Source of the DNA: RPQJ01 sp963777725
GTDB lineage: Bacteria; Pseudomonadota; Gammaproteobacteria; Steroidobacterales; Steroidobacteraceae
Length of the DNA: 64,000 bases
Reading direction: 5' to 3'
Assembly: GCA_963777725.1 (NCBI GenBank)
Contig: CAVZRR010000008.1
Coordinates: 1 to 64,000 of the forward strand
Shown: positions 47,906 to 56,262 of the stretch, one piece after another
Layout: every line of letters starts with the position of its first letter
Position numbering within the stretch: position 1 is the stretch's first letter
The notes under the pieces: model-generated
What the model was told of the DNA's origin: nothing
What the model saw: only the letters and a program-made list of their open reading frames with translations
Databases searched by the model: none
Program-made: the position numbers and the translations under genes

Positions 47906-48833
47906 ATGGAACAGAAAATCGGCATGGTCGGGCTCGGCCGCATGGGCGGGAACATGGCGCGGCGGATCGCGCGCGCCGGCCTCGGCGTCGTGGCCTGGGA
48001 CCGCGCCGCAGGCGCCCGCGCGGGCCTCGCCGGCGAAGAGCGCGTGAATACCGTCCAGACGCTCGAAGCGCTCGTCGCTGCGCTGCCTGCGCCGCGCGTC
48101 GTCTGGTCGATGCTGCCGGCCGGCGCGCCGACCGAGGCAACGATCGTCGAACTGCGTGGCCTGGTCGCGGCGGGCGACGTGATCGTCGACGGAGCGAACG
48201 CTTACTACCGCGACAGCATGCGGCGGGCGCAGGAACTCGAGGCACTCGGCCTGCACCTCGTCGATGCCGGCGTGTCAGGCGGAGTCTGGGGGCATCGTCA
48301 ACGGCTACGGCCTGATGGTCGGCGGCCGGCCGGATGCGGTGAAACGCGTCGAGCCGTTCCTGCGGGTACTGGCGCCGGCCGCGGACCGGGGCTGGCTGCA
48401 CTGCGGCCCGAGCGGCGCCGGGCACTTCGCCAAGATGGTCCACAACGGCATCGAGTACGGCCTGATGCAGGCGTATGCCGAGGGCCTGGCGCTGCTGCGC
48501 GCCAAGACCGACCTGCAGCTCGACGTCGCGAAAATCGCCGAATCGTGGCGGCACGGCACGGTCATCCGTTCCTGGCTCCTCGACCTCACCGCCGAGATCC
48601 TCGCCGAGGACGACCGGCTGGAGGCGATCGCGCCCGTCGTCGCGGATTCGGGTGAAGGTCGCTGGACGGCGATCGAGTCCGTCGAACTCGGGGTGCCGAC
48701 GCCGGTGATGACGCTCGCGTTGATGGAGCGTTTCGCGAGCCAGGGCCACGACGATTTCTCGAACCGGGTGCTCGCCCGGTTGCGGCAGTCGTTCGGCGGT
48801 CACGCGGTCACGCGCGACAACTCCAAAGGCTGA
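47906..48833 (+). CDS. gnd: 6-phosphogluconate dehydrogenase, short decarboxylating type (one frame break)
   Basis: Oxidative decarboxylation of 6-phosphogluconate to ribulose-5-phosphate. N-terminal KIGMVGLGRMGGNMARRIAR dinucleotide fold, DVIVDGANAYYRDSMRRA, LVDAGVSGG, then a slip near 48285, IVNGYGLMVGGRPDAVKRVE, GPSGAGHFAKMVHNGIEYGL (catalytic Lys and substrate contacts) and the helical C-terminal domain. About 308 residues, the short GndA/YqeC-like form often NAD-dependent. It faces pgl-zwf, with 1 bp between stops, forming an oxidative pentose-phosphate set. Confidence 0.88.
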
Positions 48834-48834
48834 C

Positions 48835-49525
48835 CTACGGGCGGACGAGGGCGCCGGCGTCCGCGATCACGATCGTGTCGCCGCGGGCGACGCTGAGTGG
48901 CGGGCGTGTCGCCCACGCCGGCCAGCAGGTCGCGCAACGCGTCGTGCTTGGCCGCGCCGGTCACGAGCCAAAGCCGGGCGCGTGCCCGGGACAGCGCCGG
49001 ATACGTCAGCGTCATGCGCCGCAGGCCCTGGTATTCGCCGGTCAGCGCGACGTCGCGGTCCCGGACGCCGAGCACTGGGTCGCCCGGGATCAGCGAGGCC
49101 GTGTGGCCGTCCGTGCCGAGCCCGAGCTGGACCAGGTCGAGTTGCGCGGGCGAGCCGGCATAGTGCTCGAGCAGCCGCTGGTAGGTGACCGCCGCCGCGG
49201 CGAGGTCGCCGCCCTCGACCGGCATCGCCAGCAGGCGGGGCGCAGGCAGCGGACCGTGGCGAACCAGGATCTCGTCGAGCTTCGCCCGGTTGCGCCGCGC
49301 GTCGCCGGCGGGCGCAATCCGCTCGTCCACCTGGCCGACATAGATCCGGTTCCACGGCAGCTCGTATTCACGCAGCTCGCGCAGCATCAGCCACGGGGTT
49401 TCCCCGCCGCTCAGTGCGATGACCGCCTGGCCGCGCTCCGTGACGGCGCGGCGGCAAACGTCGGCAACCTCGGCGGCAGCGAGGCGTGCAGCGCCCAGCG
49501 CGTCCTCGGCGGACCTCAATCGCAC
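48835..49525 (-). CDS. pgl: 6-phosphogluconolactonase (one frame break)
   Basis: Hydrolyses 6-phosphogluconolactone between Zwf and Gnd. It starts at GTG (complement 49523-49525), overlapping the zwf stop. NagB-like fold: VIALSGGETPWLMLRELREY, YVGQVDERIAPAGDARRN, LDLVQLGLGTDGHTASLIPG and LWLVTGAAKHDALRDLLAG. A slip near 48897 precedes LSVARGDTIVIADAGALVRP, ending at TAG 48835. About 230 residues, usual length. Confidence 0.88.
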
Positions 49526-50961
49526 AGTTCACCTCCGTTGGCCGGCGGGTCGTACCAGCCGCCATAGCGCTCCACCATGCGCTCGGCGGTCGCGGGCCCC
49601 CAGCTGCCGGCCGCGTAGGGTTCGGCCTGCGGACCGCTCGCGAGCAGCCGGTCGACGATGTCCCAGGCCACCTCGACCGAGTCCTGCCGCGCGAACAGCG
49701 TCGTGTCGCCACGCATTGCGTCGCCGAGCAGGCGTTCGTAGGGGGTCATTTCGTCGGCGTGCGAGTTGCAGGCATAGAGCTCGATTTCCCGGCCGGCCAT
49801 CGCCTCCCCCGGCGACTTGACGCGCGTGCCGAGAGCGATCGCGACGCGGTCGGGGCCGAGCCGGAATCTCAGGTAGTTCGCCCGCGCGGGCAGCGGTTCG
49901 TCGAACAACTGCTGCGGTGGTCGGCGGAACGTCGCCATCACTTCGGTGGCGGTGACCGGCAGGCGCTTGCCCGTGCGCACGAAGAACGGCACGCCGGCCC
50001 AGCGCCACGAATCGATGTCGAAACGCAGCGCCGCGTAGGTCTCGACGTCGGAACCGGCCTGCACGCCGTCCTCGTCGCGATAGCCCTGGTACTGGCCGCG
50101 CACGATGCTGCGCCGTTCGGGATGCAGCACCGCACGCAGGATCTTGGTCTTCTCGTCGCGCAGCGCCTCCGATCCGGCGCCGACCGGCGGCTCCATCGCG
50201 AGGATCGCCAGCACTTCGAGCAGGTGGTTCTGCACGACGTCGCGGACCGCGCCGAGCTCCTCGTAGAGCCGTCCGCGGCCTTCGACGCCGAATTTCTCGG
50301 CCATCGTGATCTGCACGCTCTCGACGTGGGTGCGATTCCAGATCGGCTCGATGATCGAGTTCGCGAAGCGGAAATAGAGCAGGTTCTGCACCGGCTCCTT
50401 GCCGAGGAAATGGTCGATGCGGTAGATCGAGCTCTCGTCGAACACCTGCTGCAGCGCGCGATTGATGGTCTGCGCGCTCGACAGGTCGCGGCCGAGGGGC
50501 TTCTCGACGACCACGCGCGCGCCCGTGGCACAGCCCGAGGTGCCGAGCTTGGTCGCGACGGTGGCGAACAGGCTCGGTGGAATCGCGAGGTAGTGGCACG
50601 GGTGGGCGGCGCCGTCGAGCGCGGCACGCAGCGCGGTGAAGGTCGCGTCCTCGCGGTAGTCGCCGTCCACCAGCCGGAGCTTGGCCGCGAGCCGCGGCAG
50701 CAGCTCGGCGTCGGCCGGCGCGCCGTGCTCGGCCAGGCTCGCACGCATGCGCTCGACCAGCGCGTCGTGAGCCGTGCCGCCGCGGGCGACACCGACGACG
50801 CATTCCGGCAGCCGCCCGCGCCGCTCGAGGCTGGCGAGCGCGGGGAAGATCTTCTTGTAGGCGAGGTCGCCGGTGATGCCGAAGATGACGAGCGCGTCGC
50901 TCGGCGGCGGGCTTGAGGTCTGCAAGGTTTGCCTTTCCTGGCCGTGCTCGCGGTTTGCCAC
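49516..50961 (-). CDS. zwf: Glucose-6-phosphate 1-dehydrogenase
   Basis: NAD(P)-dependent first step of the oxidative pentose-phosphate and Entner-Doudoroff routes. The intact 481-residue product has FGITGDLAYKKIFPALASLE (nucleotide loop), VVVEKPLGRDLSSAQ, the active-site signature RIDHFLGKEPVQNLLYFRFA and VPFFVRTGKRLPVTATEV. Stop overlaps the GTG start of pgl. ATG 50961 is used; a start near VIFGITGDL is impossible because it would delete the leading strand. Confidence 0.95.
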   Translation of the reverse strand: MANREHGQERQTLQTSSPPPSDALVIFGITGDLAYKKIFPALASLERRGRLPECVVGVARGGTAHDALVERMRASLAEHGAPADAELLPRLAAKLRLVDGDYREDATFTALRAALDGAAHPCHYLAIPPSLFATVATKLGTSGCATGARVVVEKPLGRDLSSAQTINRALQQVFDESSIYRIDHFLGKEPVQNLLYFRFANSIIEPIWNRTHVESVQITMAEKFGVEGRGRLYEELGAVRDVVQNHLLEVLAILAMEPPVGAGSEALRDEKTKILRAVLHPERRSIVRGQYQGYRDEDGVQAGSDVETYAALRFDIDSWRWAGVPFFVRTGKRLPVTATEVMATFRRPPQQLFDEPLPARANYLRFRLGPDRVAIALGTRVKSPGEAMAGREIELYACNSHADEMTPYERLLGDAMRGDTTLFARQDSVEVAWDIVDRLLASGPQAEPYAAGSWGPATAERMVERYGGWYDPPANGGELCD

Positions 50962-51037
50962 GTTGCAATCCCGATGCCGGCAGAGTCATAAGTTTACAGG
51001 CCCAGCACACGTTTGAACGCCAAACCGGTCCCGAGCG

Positions 51038-52078
51038 ATGCCCGCCAACCTTTCACCCGAGTACAAGGCCGCCGCCGACGCGTTCCGCAAGGCGCGGGAC
51101 CCGCAGGAACGGCTCGACCACCTGCGCGAGATGCTGCGCGTGATCCCGAAGCACAAGGGCACCGACCACCTGCAGGCCGACCTGAAGCGGCGCATCAAGG
51201 AGCTCGACGAGGAGGTTGCGGGGCCGAAGAAGGGCGGGGTGCGCGGTGGACCTGCGCTGGTCGTGCGACCAGAGGGTGCCGCGCAGGTCGCGCTGGTCGG
51301 GCCGCCGAACAGCGGCAAGTCGCTGCTGCACGATCGGTTGACGGGTTCCGGCGCTCGCAGCGGCCCGTATCCTTTCACGACGCAATACCCCGAGCCCGGC
51401 ATGCTCAAGTGGCAGGACGTGCATTTCCAGCTCGTCGACCTGCCGGCCATCGCCGAGGCGCATCCGTTGCCCTGGCTCGGCGGCGCATTGCAGATGGCCG
51501 ACGCCTGCCTGCTGGTGATCGACCTCGCGGATCCCGATTGCCTGCAACAGGTGGCGACCGTGCAGACCCAGTTGCGCGAGCGCAAGGTCAGCCTCGTCAC
51601 CCGCTGGCCGGCCGACGTCGATGCGGGCGCGGCTGGCCTGCAGTCCGCGTCACCGGACGACGACGTCTTCGCACTGCAGTTGCCGACCTTGCTGCTCGCG
51701 AACAAAGCCGACCTGCTGACCGAACCGCAGACCGACCTCGAAGCGCTGGCCGAGCTCGAGGAGCCGCATTTCCCGGCGCTGCTGATCTCGGCGCAGTCGG
51801 GCCTCGGCCTGGGCGACCTCGGCGGCTGGCTCTGGCGGCAGCTCGGTCTGGTGCGGGTCTATACGAAGGCCCCGGGCAAACCGCCCGAGAACGAGCGGCC
51901 GTTCACGTTGCGCATGGGTGAGCAGACGGTCGCGGACGCGGCCCGCCTGGTGCATCGGGAGATGGCGCGCACGCTGAAGTACGCGCGCGTCTGGGGACGC
52001 TCGGTGGCCGCCGATGGACAGCATGTCGGGCGCGATCATCGTCTCGCGGACGGCGACACCCTCGAGCTGCACACCTGA
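51038..52078 (+). CDS. TGS-domain GTPase of the DRG/OBG type
   Basis: Cytoplasmic P-loop GTPase of 346 residues; a translation-associated role is usual for TGS GTPases but not proven here. N-terminal helical region (AAADAFRKARDPQERLDHLR), G1 loop ALVGPPNSGKSLLHDRLTG, switch segment PYPFTTQYPEPGMLKWQDV, G3 LVDLPAIAEAHPLPW (DLPA in place of the usual DTPG), G4 LLLANKADLL, G5 ALLISAQSGLG and a C-terminal TGS domain with VYTKAPGKPPENERPFTL and ALKYARVWG-like packing, ending GDTLELHT. Confidence 0.85.
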   Translation: MPANLSPEYKAAADAFRKARDPQERLDHLREMLRVIPKHKGTDHLQADLKRRIKELDEEVAGPKKGGVRGGPALVVRPEGAAQVALVGPPNSGKSLLHDRLTGSGARSGPYPFTTQYPEPGMLKWQDVHFQLVDLPAIAEAHPLPWLGGALQMADACLLVIDLADPDCLQQVATVQTQLRERKVSLVTRWPADVDAGAAGLQSASPDDDVFALQLPTLLLANKADLLTEPQTDLEALAELEEPHFPALLISAQSGLGLGDLGGWLWRQLGLVRVYTKAPGKPPENERPFTLRMGEQTVADAARLVHREMARTLKYARVWGRSVAADGQHVGRDHRLADGDTLELHT

Positions 52079-52105
52079 CGATTGCCGGCTGGGCCATAAT
52101 GGCGC

Positions 52106-52746
52106 ATGGCCGAACGGCGACCCATTGCGACGCGCGAGACCGGCTGGGCCCGCGCGCTGGCCGCCGCGATCGCCCGCACCGGGCTCACGGCGAATGCGAT
52201 TTCCGTGCTGGGCGCGGTGTTCGCCGTCGTCGCGGTGGCGCATTCCTGTTGTCGGGCGGCACAGGCTGGCGCGGCTGGCTGGTCGTCGCGGCGCTCGGGA
52301 TCCAGCTGCGCCTGCTCTGCAACATGCTCGACGGCATGGTCGCGGTCGAGCATGGGCGGGCCACGCCGGTGGGCGCGCTCTACAACGACGTGCCCGACCG
52401 GATCGCCGACACGGTGATCCTCGTGGGCGCCGGCTACGCTCTCGCGGCGGGTGGATGGAACCCGACGCTCGGCTGGGCCTGCGCCGTGATGGCGCTGTTC
52501 ACCGCGTTCGTCCGCGTGCTCGGCGGCGCGCTCGGCACGCCGCAGTTCTTCTTCGGGCCGCAGTCCAAGTCGCAGCGGATGGCGGTGTTGACGGGCGGCG
52601 CGTTGCTCGCCGCGGCGATGCCGTCCGTCGCGCGGGCCGGGCAGGTGATCACGCTGGCGCTCGCCGTGATCCTGGTCGGCTCGACGGTGACGGTCGTCCG
52701 GCGCACGCTGCGCATCGCAAGGGAACTGCGCGCGCATGCTCCTTGA
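52106..52746 (+). CDS. CDP-alcohol phosphatidyltransferase-family protein, variant motif (one frame break)
   Basis: Integral-membrane enzyme that should join CDP-diacylglycerol or a CDP-alcohol to an alcohol acceptor. N-terminus MAERRPIATRETGWARALAA; a slip near 52245; then GIQLRLLCNMLDGMVAVEHG, RATPVGALYNDVPDRIADTV. The classic D-x2-D-G-x2-A-R-x8-G-x3-D-x3-D signature is altered: first Asp is Asn, the Arg after Ala is Val, and the third Asp position is Asn. The family resembles E. coli YnbA-type proteins. The stop overlaps the PlsC-CdsA gene by 11 bp. Confidence 0.75.
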
Positions 52747-54325
52747 GCGGATCGTCTCGGCGTGCCTGCGCGGCTTGTGCCGCCTGTTCACGGGCGCGCA
52801 GCCGCGCTGGCTGTGCGACCCGCGCTCGCTGGCGCCGCGCGTCTACTTCGCGAACCACTGCTCGCACCTCGACACGGTCGTCGTCTGGAGCACGTTGCCG
52901 GAGACGCTGCGCGAGCGCACGCGCCCAGTCGCGGCGCGCGACTACTGGGGCCACGGCACGGTGCGGCGCTTCATCGCCGAACGCGTGTTCGACGCGTTGC
53001 TGATCGATCGCAAAGGCGTCGAGGGCGCGGAACAGCTCGAGCAGCACCGGCAGCAGACGCTCGACGCGATGACCGCGGTGCTCGACAGCGAGCGGTCGCT
53101 GATCCTCTATCCGGAGGGCACGCGGGGCAGCGGCGCGGCGGTGCAGCCGTTCCGCGCGGGGCTTTACCATCTGGCGCGGGCGCGTCCCGCGGTGCCGCTC
53201 GTGCCGGTGTATCTCGGCAACCTCGCGCGGATCCTGCCGAAGGGCGCTGCGCTGCCGGTGCCGATGCAGGGGCAGGTCGTGTTCGGTCCGGAGCTGCGCA
53301 TCGCGATCGGCGAGGACAAGCAGATGTTCCTCGAGCGCTGCCGGCAAGCCGTGCTGGAACTGGCGGGAGGGCGCGACATGAGCCTGTTCGCGGACCGCGA
53401 ACTCGTCTGGATGATCGGCGGCATCCTGGTCTTCCTGTCGATCGCCTCGCTGATCGCGTGGGTGCTGAAAGGACGGGCTCGCAGCGAATCCGCGCAGGCG
53501 ACCGTCGCCAACCTCGTCGCCCGGATCCGCGCGTGGTGGGCCATGGTCGTCGTGTTCGGCATCGCGATCGCGACCGGAGGCTACGGCTCGCTGGTGATGT
53601 TCGCGATCGTCTCGTTCCTCGCGATGCGCGAGTTCATGACGCTGCTGCCGACGCGTCGCGCCGACCACCGCGCGATGGTCTGGACGTTCTTCCTGTTCCT
53701 GCCGGCGCAGTACTTCTTCGTCGCGATCGGCTGGTACGGGATGTTCGCGCTGCTGATTCCCGTCTACGCGTACCTGCTGCTGCCGTCGGTGCAGGTGCTG
53801 GCCGGCGACACCGAGGATTTCCTCGCGCGCACCTCGCGGCTGCAGTGGGTGCTGATGATCTGCGTGTTCTGCGTCAGCCACGCGCCGGCGCTGCAGATGC
53901 TGGACATTCCGGGCTACGAAGGGCAGGGCGCGAAGCTGCTGCTGTTCCTCGTGGTCGTGACACAGATCTCCGACGTGCTGCAGTACACGGTCGGCAAGCT
54001 GTTCGGCAAGCGCAAGGCCGTGCCGACCGTGAGCCCGAACAAGACGGTCGAGGGCTACCTCGGTGGCGGCGGGCTCGCCGTGCTGATCGGCACGGCGCTG
54101 TGGTGGGCCACGCCGTTCGCGCCTTGGCAGGCGGCGCTGCTGTCGCTCGTGATCGTGCTCGCGGGCATCGCAGGCGGGCTCGTGATGTCGGCCGTGAAGC
54201 GCGACCGGCAGGTCAAGGACTTCGGCGCGCTGATCCCGGGTCACGGCGGCGTGCTCGACCGGATCGATTCGCTGTGCTTCTCGGCGCCGCTGTTCTTCCA
54301 CCTGACGCGCTTCTTCTTCACCTGA
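52736..54325 (+). CDS. PlsC acyltransferase - CdsA CDP-diglyceride synthase fusion
   Basis: 529 residues. Residues 1-212 are a 1-acylglycerol-3-phosphate acyltransferase with the HX4D motif ANHCSHLDTVVVW and LILYPEGTRGSGAAVQPFRAG. From Met215 a multi-helix CdsA domain follows, with the signature YTVGKLFGKRKAVPTVSPNK, TVEGYLGGGG and SAVKRDRQVKDFGALIPGHGG VLDRIDS. Together they would make phosphatidate then CDP-diacylglycerol. Met215 (53378) has its own GGGAGGG upstream and overlaps a TGA in the +1 frame, so one indel would turn this into two normal overlapping genes; the fusion could be artefactual. The neighbour CDP-alcohol transferase would use the product. Confidence 0.82.
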   Translation: MLLERIVSACLRGLCRLFTGAQPRWLCDPRSLAPRVYFANHCSHLDTVVVWSTLPETLRERTRPVAARDYWGHGTVRRFIAERVFDALLIDRKGVEGAEQLEQHRQQTLDAMTAVLDSERSLILYPEGTRGSGAAVQPFRAGLYHLARARPAVPLVPVYLGNLARILPKGAALPVPMQGQVVFGPELRIAIGEDKQMFLERCRQAVLELAGGRDMSLFADRELVWMIGGILVFLSIASLIAWVLKGRARSESAQATVANLVARIRAWWAMVVVFGIAIATGGYGSLVMFAIVSFLAMREFMTLLPTRRADHRAMVWTFFLFLPAQYFFVAIGWYGMFALLIPVYAYLLLPSVQVLAGDTEDFLARTSRLQWVLMICVFCVSHAPALQMLDIPGYEGQGAKLLLFLVVVTQISDVLQYTVGKLFGKRKAVPTVSPNKTVEGYLGGGGLAVLIGTALWWATPFAPWQAALLSLVIVLAGIAGGLVMSAVKRDRQVKDFGALIPGHGGVLDRIDSLCFSAPLFFHLTRFFFT

Positions 54326-54328
54326 GCC

Positions 54329-54871
54329 ATGTGGTTCGCGATTGCGGCGGCCTGGGGGCTGGCGGAGGCGACGCTGTTCTTCATCGTGCCCGACGTGCTG
54401 CTGACGTGGCTCGCGGGCTTCCGGCCGCGGCTCGTCTGGCGGGCCGTGGCGGCGTGCCTGGGCGGGGCCTTGCTCGGCGGACTGCTGATGTACCTGGCGG
54501 CCGCGGACTCGCCGGAGCGGATGAGGGCGCTGCTCGAGCTGGTGCCGGCGATCAACGCGGATTTCATCGCTGCGACGGGCGCGGCGCTGCAGGAACACTA
54601 TGGCTCGCAGATGCTGCGGGCGGGATTCAGCGGCGTGCCGTACAAGATCCTCGCGGTCGAGTCCGCGGCCCAGGGGCAGTCACTGGCGACGTTTCTCGGC
54701 TGGAGCGTGCCGGCGCGGCTTTCCCGCTGGGTGCTGATCGTGCTGCTCGCCCGCGGCGTGACGCTGTTCGTGCGGTCGCGCTTCGCGGCGGCGGATCGCG
54801 TGCTGTGGACGCTGTGGGGCGTCGGCTGGAGTATCGTCTACGTCGTGTATTTCACGCTGATGGGTTGGTGA
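54329..54871 (+). CDS. Uncharacterised membrane protein
   Basis: 180 residues, no function recognised. Predicted helices: WFAIAAAWGLAEATLFFIVP, AVAACLGGALLGGLLMYLAA, WVLIVLLARGVTLFVRS and VLWTLWGVGWSIVYVVYFTL. A soluble-looking middle (residues 65-125) contains ALQEHYGSQMLRAGFSGVPY. The FFIVPDVLLTWLAGFRP start loosely recalls DedA/YqaA-like proteins but lacks their motifs. It starts 3 bp after the PlsC-CdsA gene and ends 4 bp before the next, so it is part of the same operon and probably of the same lipid pathway. Confidence 0.7.
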   Translation: MWFAIAAAWGLAEATLFFIVPDVLLTWLAGFRPRLVWRAVAACLGGALLGGLLMYLAAADSPERMRALLELVPAINADFIAATGAALQEHYGSQMLRAGFSGVPYKILAVESAAQGQSLATFLGWSVPARLSRWVLIVLLARGVTLFVRSRFAAADRVLWTLWGVGWSIVYVVYFTLMGW

Positions 54872-54875
54872 GGCC

Positions 54876-55460
54876 GTGACGATCCCGCTCTGGTTCAAGC
54901 TCGCCTACAGCGCCTTCGTGCTCTACATCATGCTGGTCTGGTGGAAGAACTACGGCTGGAAGAATTTCCTGTGGTTCTCCGACATCGCGTTCATCGGCGC
55001 CGTGCCGGCGATGTGGCTCGAGAGCGCCGCGCTCGCCAGCGTGCTGACCGTCGCCGTGCTGGTGCCGGAGTTGCTGTGGAACTTCGACTATGCGGGCCGG
55101 CTGCTGCTGCGGCGGCGAATCACCGGGCTCACCGACTACATGTTCGAGCCGGAGCGACCGCTGTTGCTGCGCGGCCTGTCGCTGTTCCACGTGCCGCTGC
55201 CGCTCGTGCTGTTGTGGATGATCGCCGCGTACGGCTACGACGCGCGCGTCGGGCTACCCGGCGCGATCCTGCTCGCGGCGGTCGTGCTGCCCTGGAGCCG
55301 CTGGGTCAGCACGCCGGACAAGAACATCAACTGGACTTACGGGCTCGGCGCCCGCCGCGTCAGCTGGCCCGCGCCGGTCTACGTCGCGGTGTTGTTCGTT
55401 GGCTTCGTGCTGTTCGTGTTCATCCCCACCGACTGGCTGCTGCGGCACCTCCTGACTTGA
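54876..55460 (+). CDS. Uncharacterised membrane protein
   Basis: 194 residues starting GTG (MTIPLWFKLAYSAFVLYIML). Six likely helices, including NFLWFSDIAFIGAVPAMWL, ALASVLTVAVLVPELLWNFD, FHVPLPLVLLWMIAAYGYDA and VYVAVLFVGFVLFVFIPTDW. A conserved-looking cytoplasmic block is WVSTPDKNINWTYGLGAR. Function not recognised. Last gene of the CDP-alcohol transferase operon; its stop lies inside the -35 element of the small-RNA promoter that follows. Confidence 0.7.
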   Translation: MTIPLWFKLAYSAFVLYIMLVWWKNYGWKNFLWFSDIAFIGAVPAMWLESAALASVLTVAVLVPELLWNFDYAGRLLLRRRITGLTDYMFEPERPLLLRGLSLFHVPLPLVLLWMIAAYGYDARVGLPGAILLAAVVLPWSRWVSTPDKNINWTYGLGARRVSWPAPVYVAVLFVGFVLFVFIPTDWLLRHLLT

Positions 55461-55486
55461 AAATCCCAGGCGGGACACCCTAGAAT
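55457..55486 (+). promoter_or_regulatory. Strong sigma70-like promoter for the 55.5-kb RNA
   Basis: TTGAAA (55457-55462), an 18-bp spacer, and TAGAAT (55481-55486) match the -35/-10 consensus (TTGACA/TATAAT) at 5/6 and 4-5/6. The predicted transcription start is about 55493. No open reading frame starts at the expected distance, which points to a non-coding transcript. Confidence 0.65.
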
Positions 55487-55492
55487 CGCGCC

Positions 55493-55643
55493 CAGCATCA
55501 AGAAAGGGACACGGGTCCCGGCCAACCTGCCTTCCCGGGCAAGGTGGCGCGCGTCGCGAGACGCGGATGCGGCCGGAAGGCAACGAAGCGGGTGAAAGCT
55601 CACTGAACCCTCCGGCGCTCGAATCGTGGCGCGGAGGGTTTTT
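55493..55643 (+). ncRNA. Structured RNA of about 150 nt (small RNA or riboswitch leader), class unknown
   Basis: Between the promoter and a terminator the sequence folds by eye into nested hairpins: GGGAC/GTCCC at 55506-55520; a three-way junction closed by CCGGCC / GGCCGG; arms ACCTGCC / GGCAAGGT and GCGTC-GCGA-GACGC (a GNRA-capped stem at about 55551-55564); then GTGA-AAGC-TCAC near 55592-55603. No coding frame is seen. I could not match it to 6S, SRP, RNase P, tmRNA, cobalamin, TPP, glycine, SAM or c-di-GMP classes. It may be a free sRNA or an attenuator for the gene at 55730. Confidence 0.55.
55608..55643 (+). terminator. Intrinsic terminator of the 55.5-kb RNA
   Basis: CCCTCCG (55608-55614) pairs with CGGAGGG (55632-55638), with further GCGC pairing inside, followed immediately by TTTTT (55639-55643). 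A textbook rho-independent terminator 87 bp ahead of the next start codon. Confidence 0.85.
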
Positions 55644-55729
55644 CGTTTCAGCCTCCCGCCCGTCGCGCGCCGCTCGTTGGACCCACCGGTCAGGTCTGCA
55701 ACGCCCGCAGAGGGCCTGGAGGTTTGACC

Positions 55730-56257
55730 ATGTTGACCGTAACGAACGCGCTGATCGACTACTGGAAGCGGCTGCCCTTCGAGCCCCCGGCCGCTCGCCG
55801 CCGTCGCCTGGACACGTTGATCGAGCGGATTCGCGCTGCCGCCGAGCGACGCGACGCGCTGCTGCCCTTCGCGCTCGGCGACGTCGAGGACGGCATCGTC
55901 GCGGCCGCGACTCGCGAATACCTGCACTCGGCCGGGGCCGCTACGCGCGATCGCCATGCCGCGCTTCATGACACGATCGAGTGGATCCGCCGCAGCCTCG
56001 TACTGAACCGCGGTGCCGTGTTCGCCGAGTTGCTGTCGCTCGAGGATGAGTCGGTCACGGCTCGGCTGGCGCCGCTGCGCCTCGGCCTGTCCACCAGCGA
56101 AGTGGCAACGGCGTGCCGCAACCTCGCGCCGCGACCGGGCAGCCTGGTGGCCGAGTTCCTGTCGGACTGGCTCGGGTTGCTCGATGGCGGCGAACTGCAG
56201 GCCGAGCGCAGCATCGTCTGCGCGGCACTCGCGGAGACCTGCGCGAAGGCCGCCTGA
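55730..56257 (+). CDS. Hypothetical helical protein
   Basis: 175 residues, function not recognised. It starts MLTVTNALIDYWKRLPFEPP and is almost wholly alpha-helical and charged (RRRRLDTLIERIRAAAERRD, LHDTIEWIRRSLVLNRGAVF, LSTSEVATACRNLAPRPGSL), with no signal or membrane segment. It stands alone downstream of the RNA/terminator unit and converges on slt (5 bp apart), so the upstream RNA may control it. Confidence 0.6.
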   Translation: MLTVTNALIDYWKRLPFEPPAARRRRLDTLIERIRAAAERRDALLPFALGDVEDGIVAAATREYLHSAGAATRDRHAALHDTIEWIRRSLVLNRGAVFAELLSLEDESVTARLAPLRLGLSTSEVATACRNLAPRPGSLVAEFLSDWLGLLDGGELQAERSIVCAALAETCAKAA

Positions 56258-56262
56258 GCGAG

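Noticed and set aside
55493..55643. 6S, SRP, RNase P or a standard riboswitch class
   Set aside because: Diagnostic conserved segments of these classes were looked for and not found; left as unassigned.
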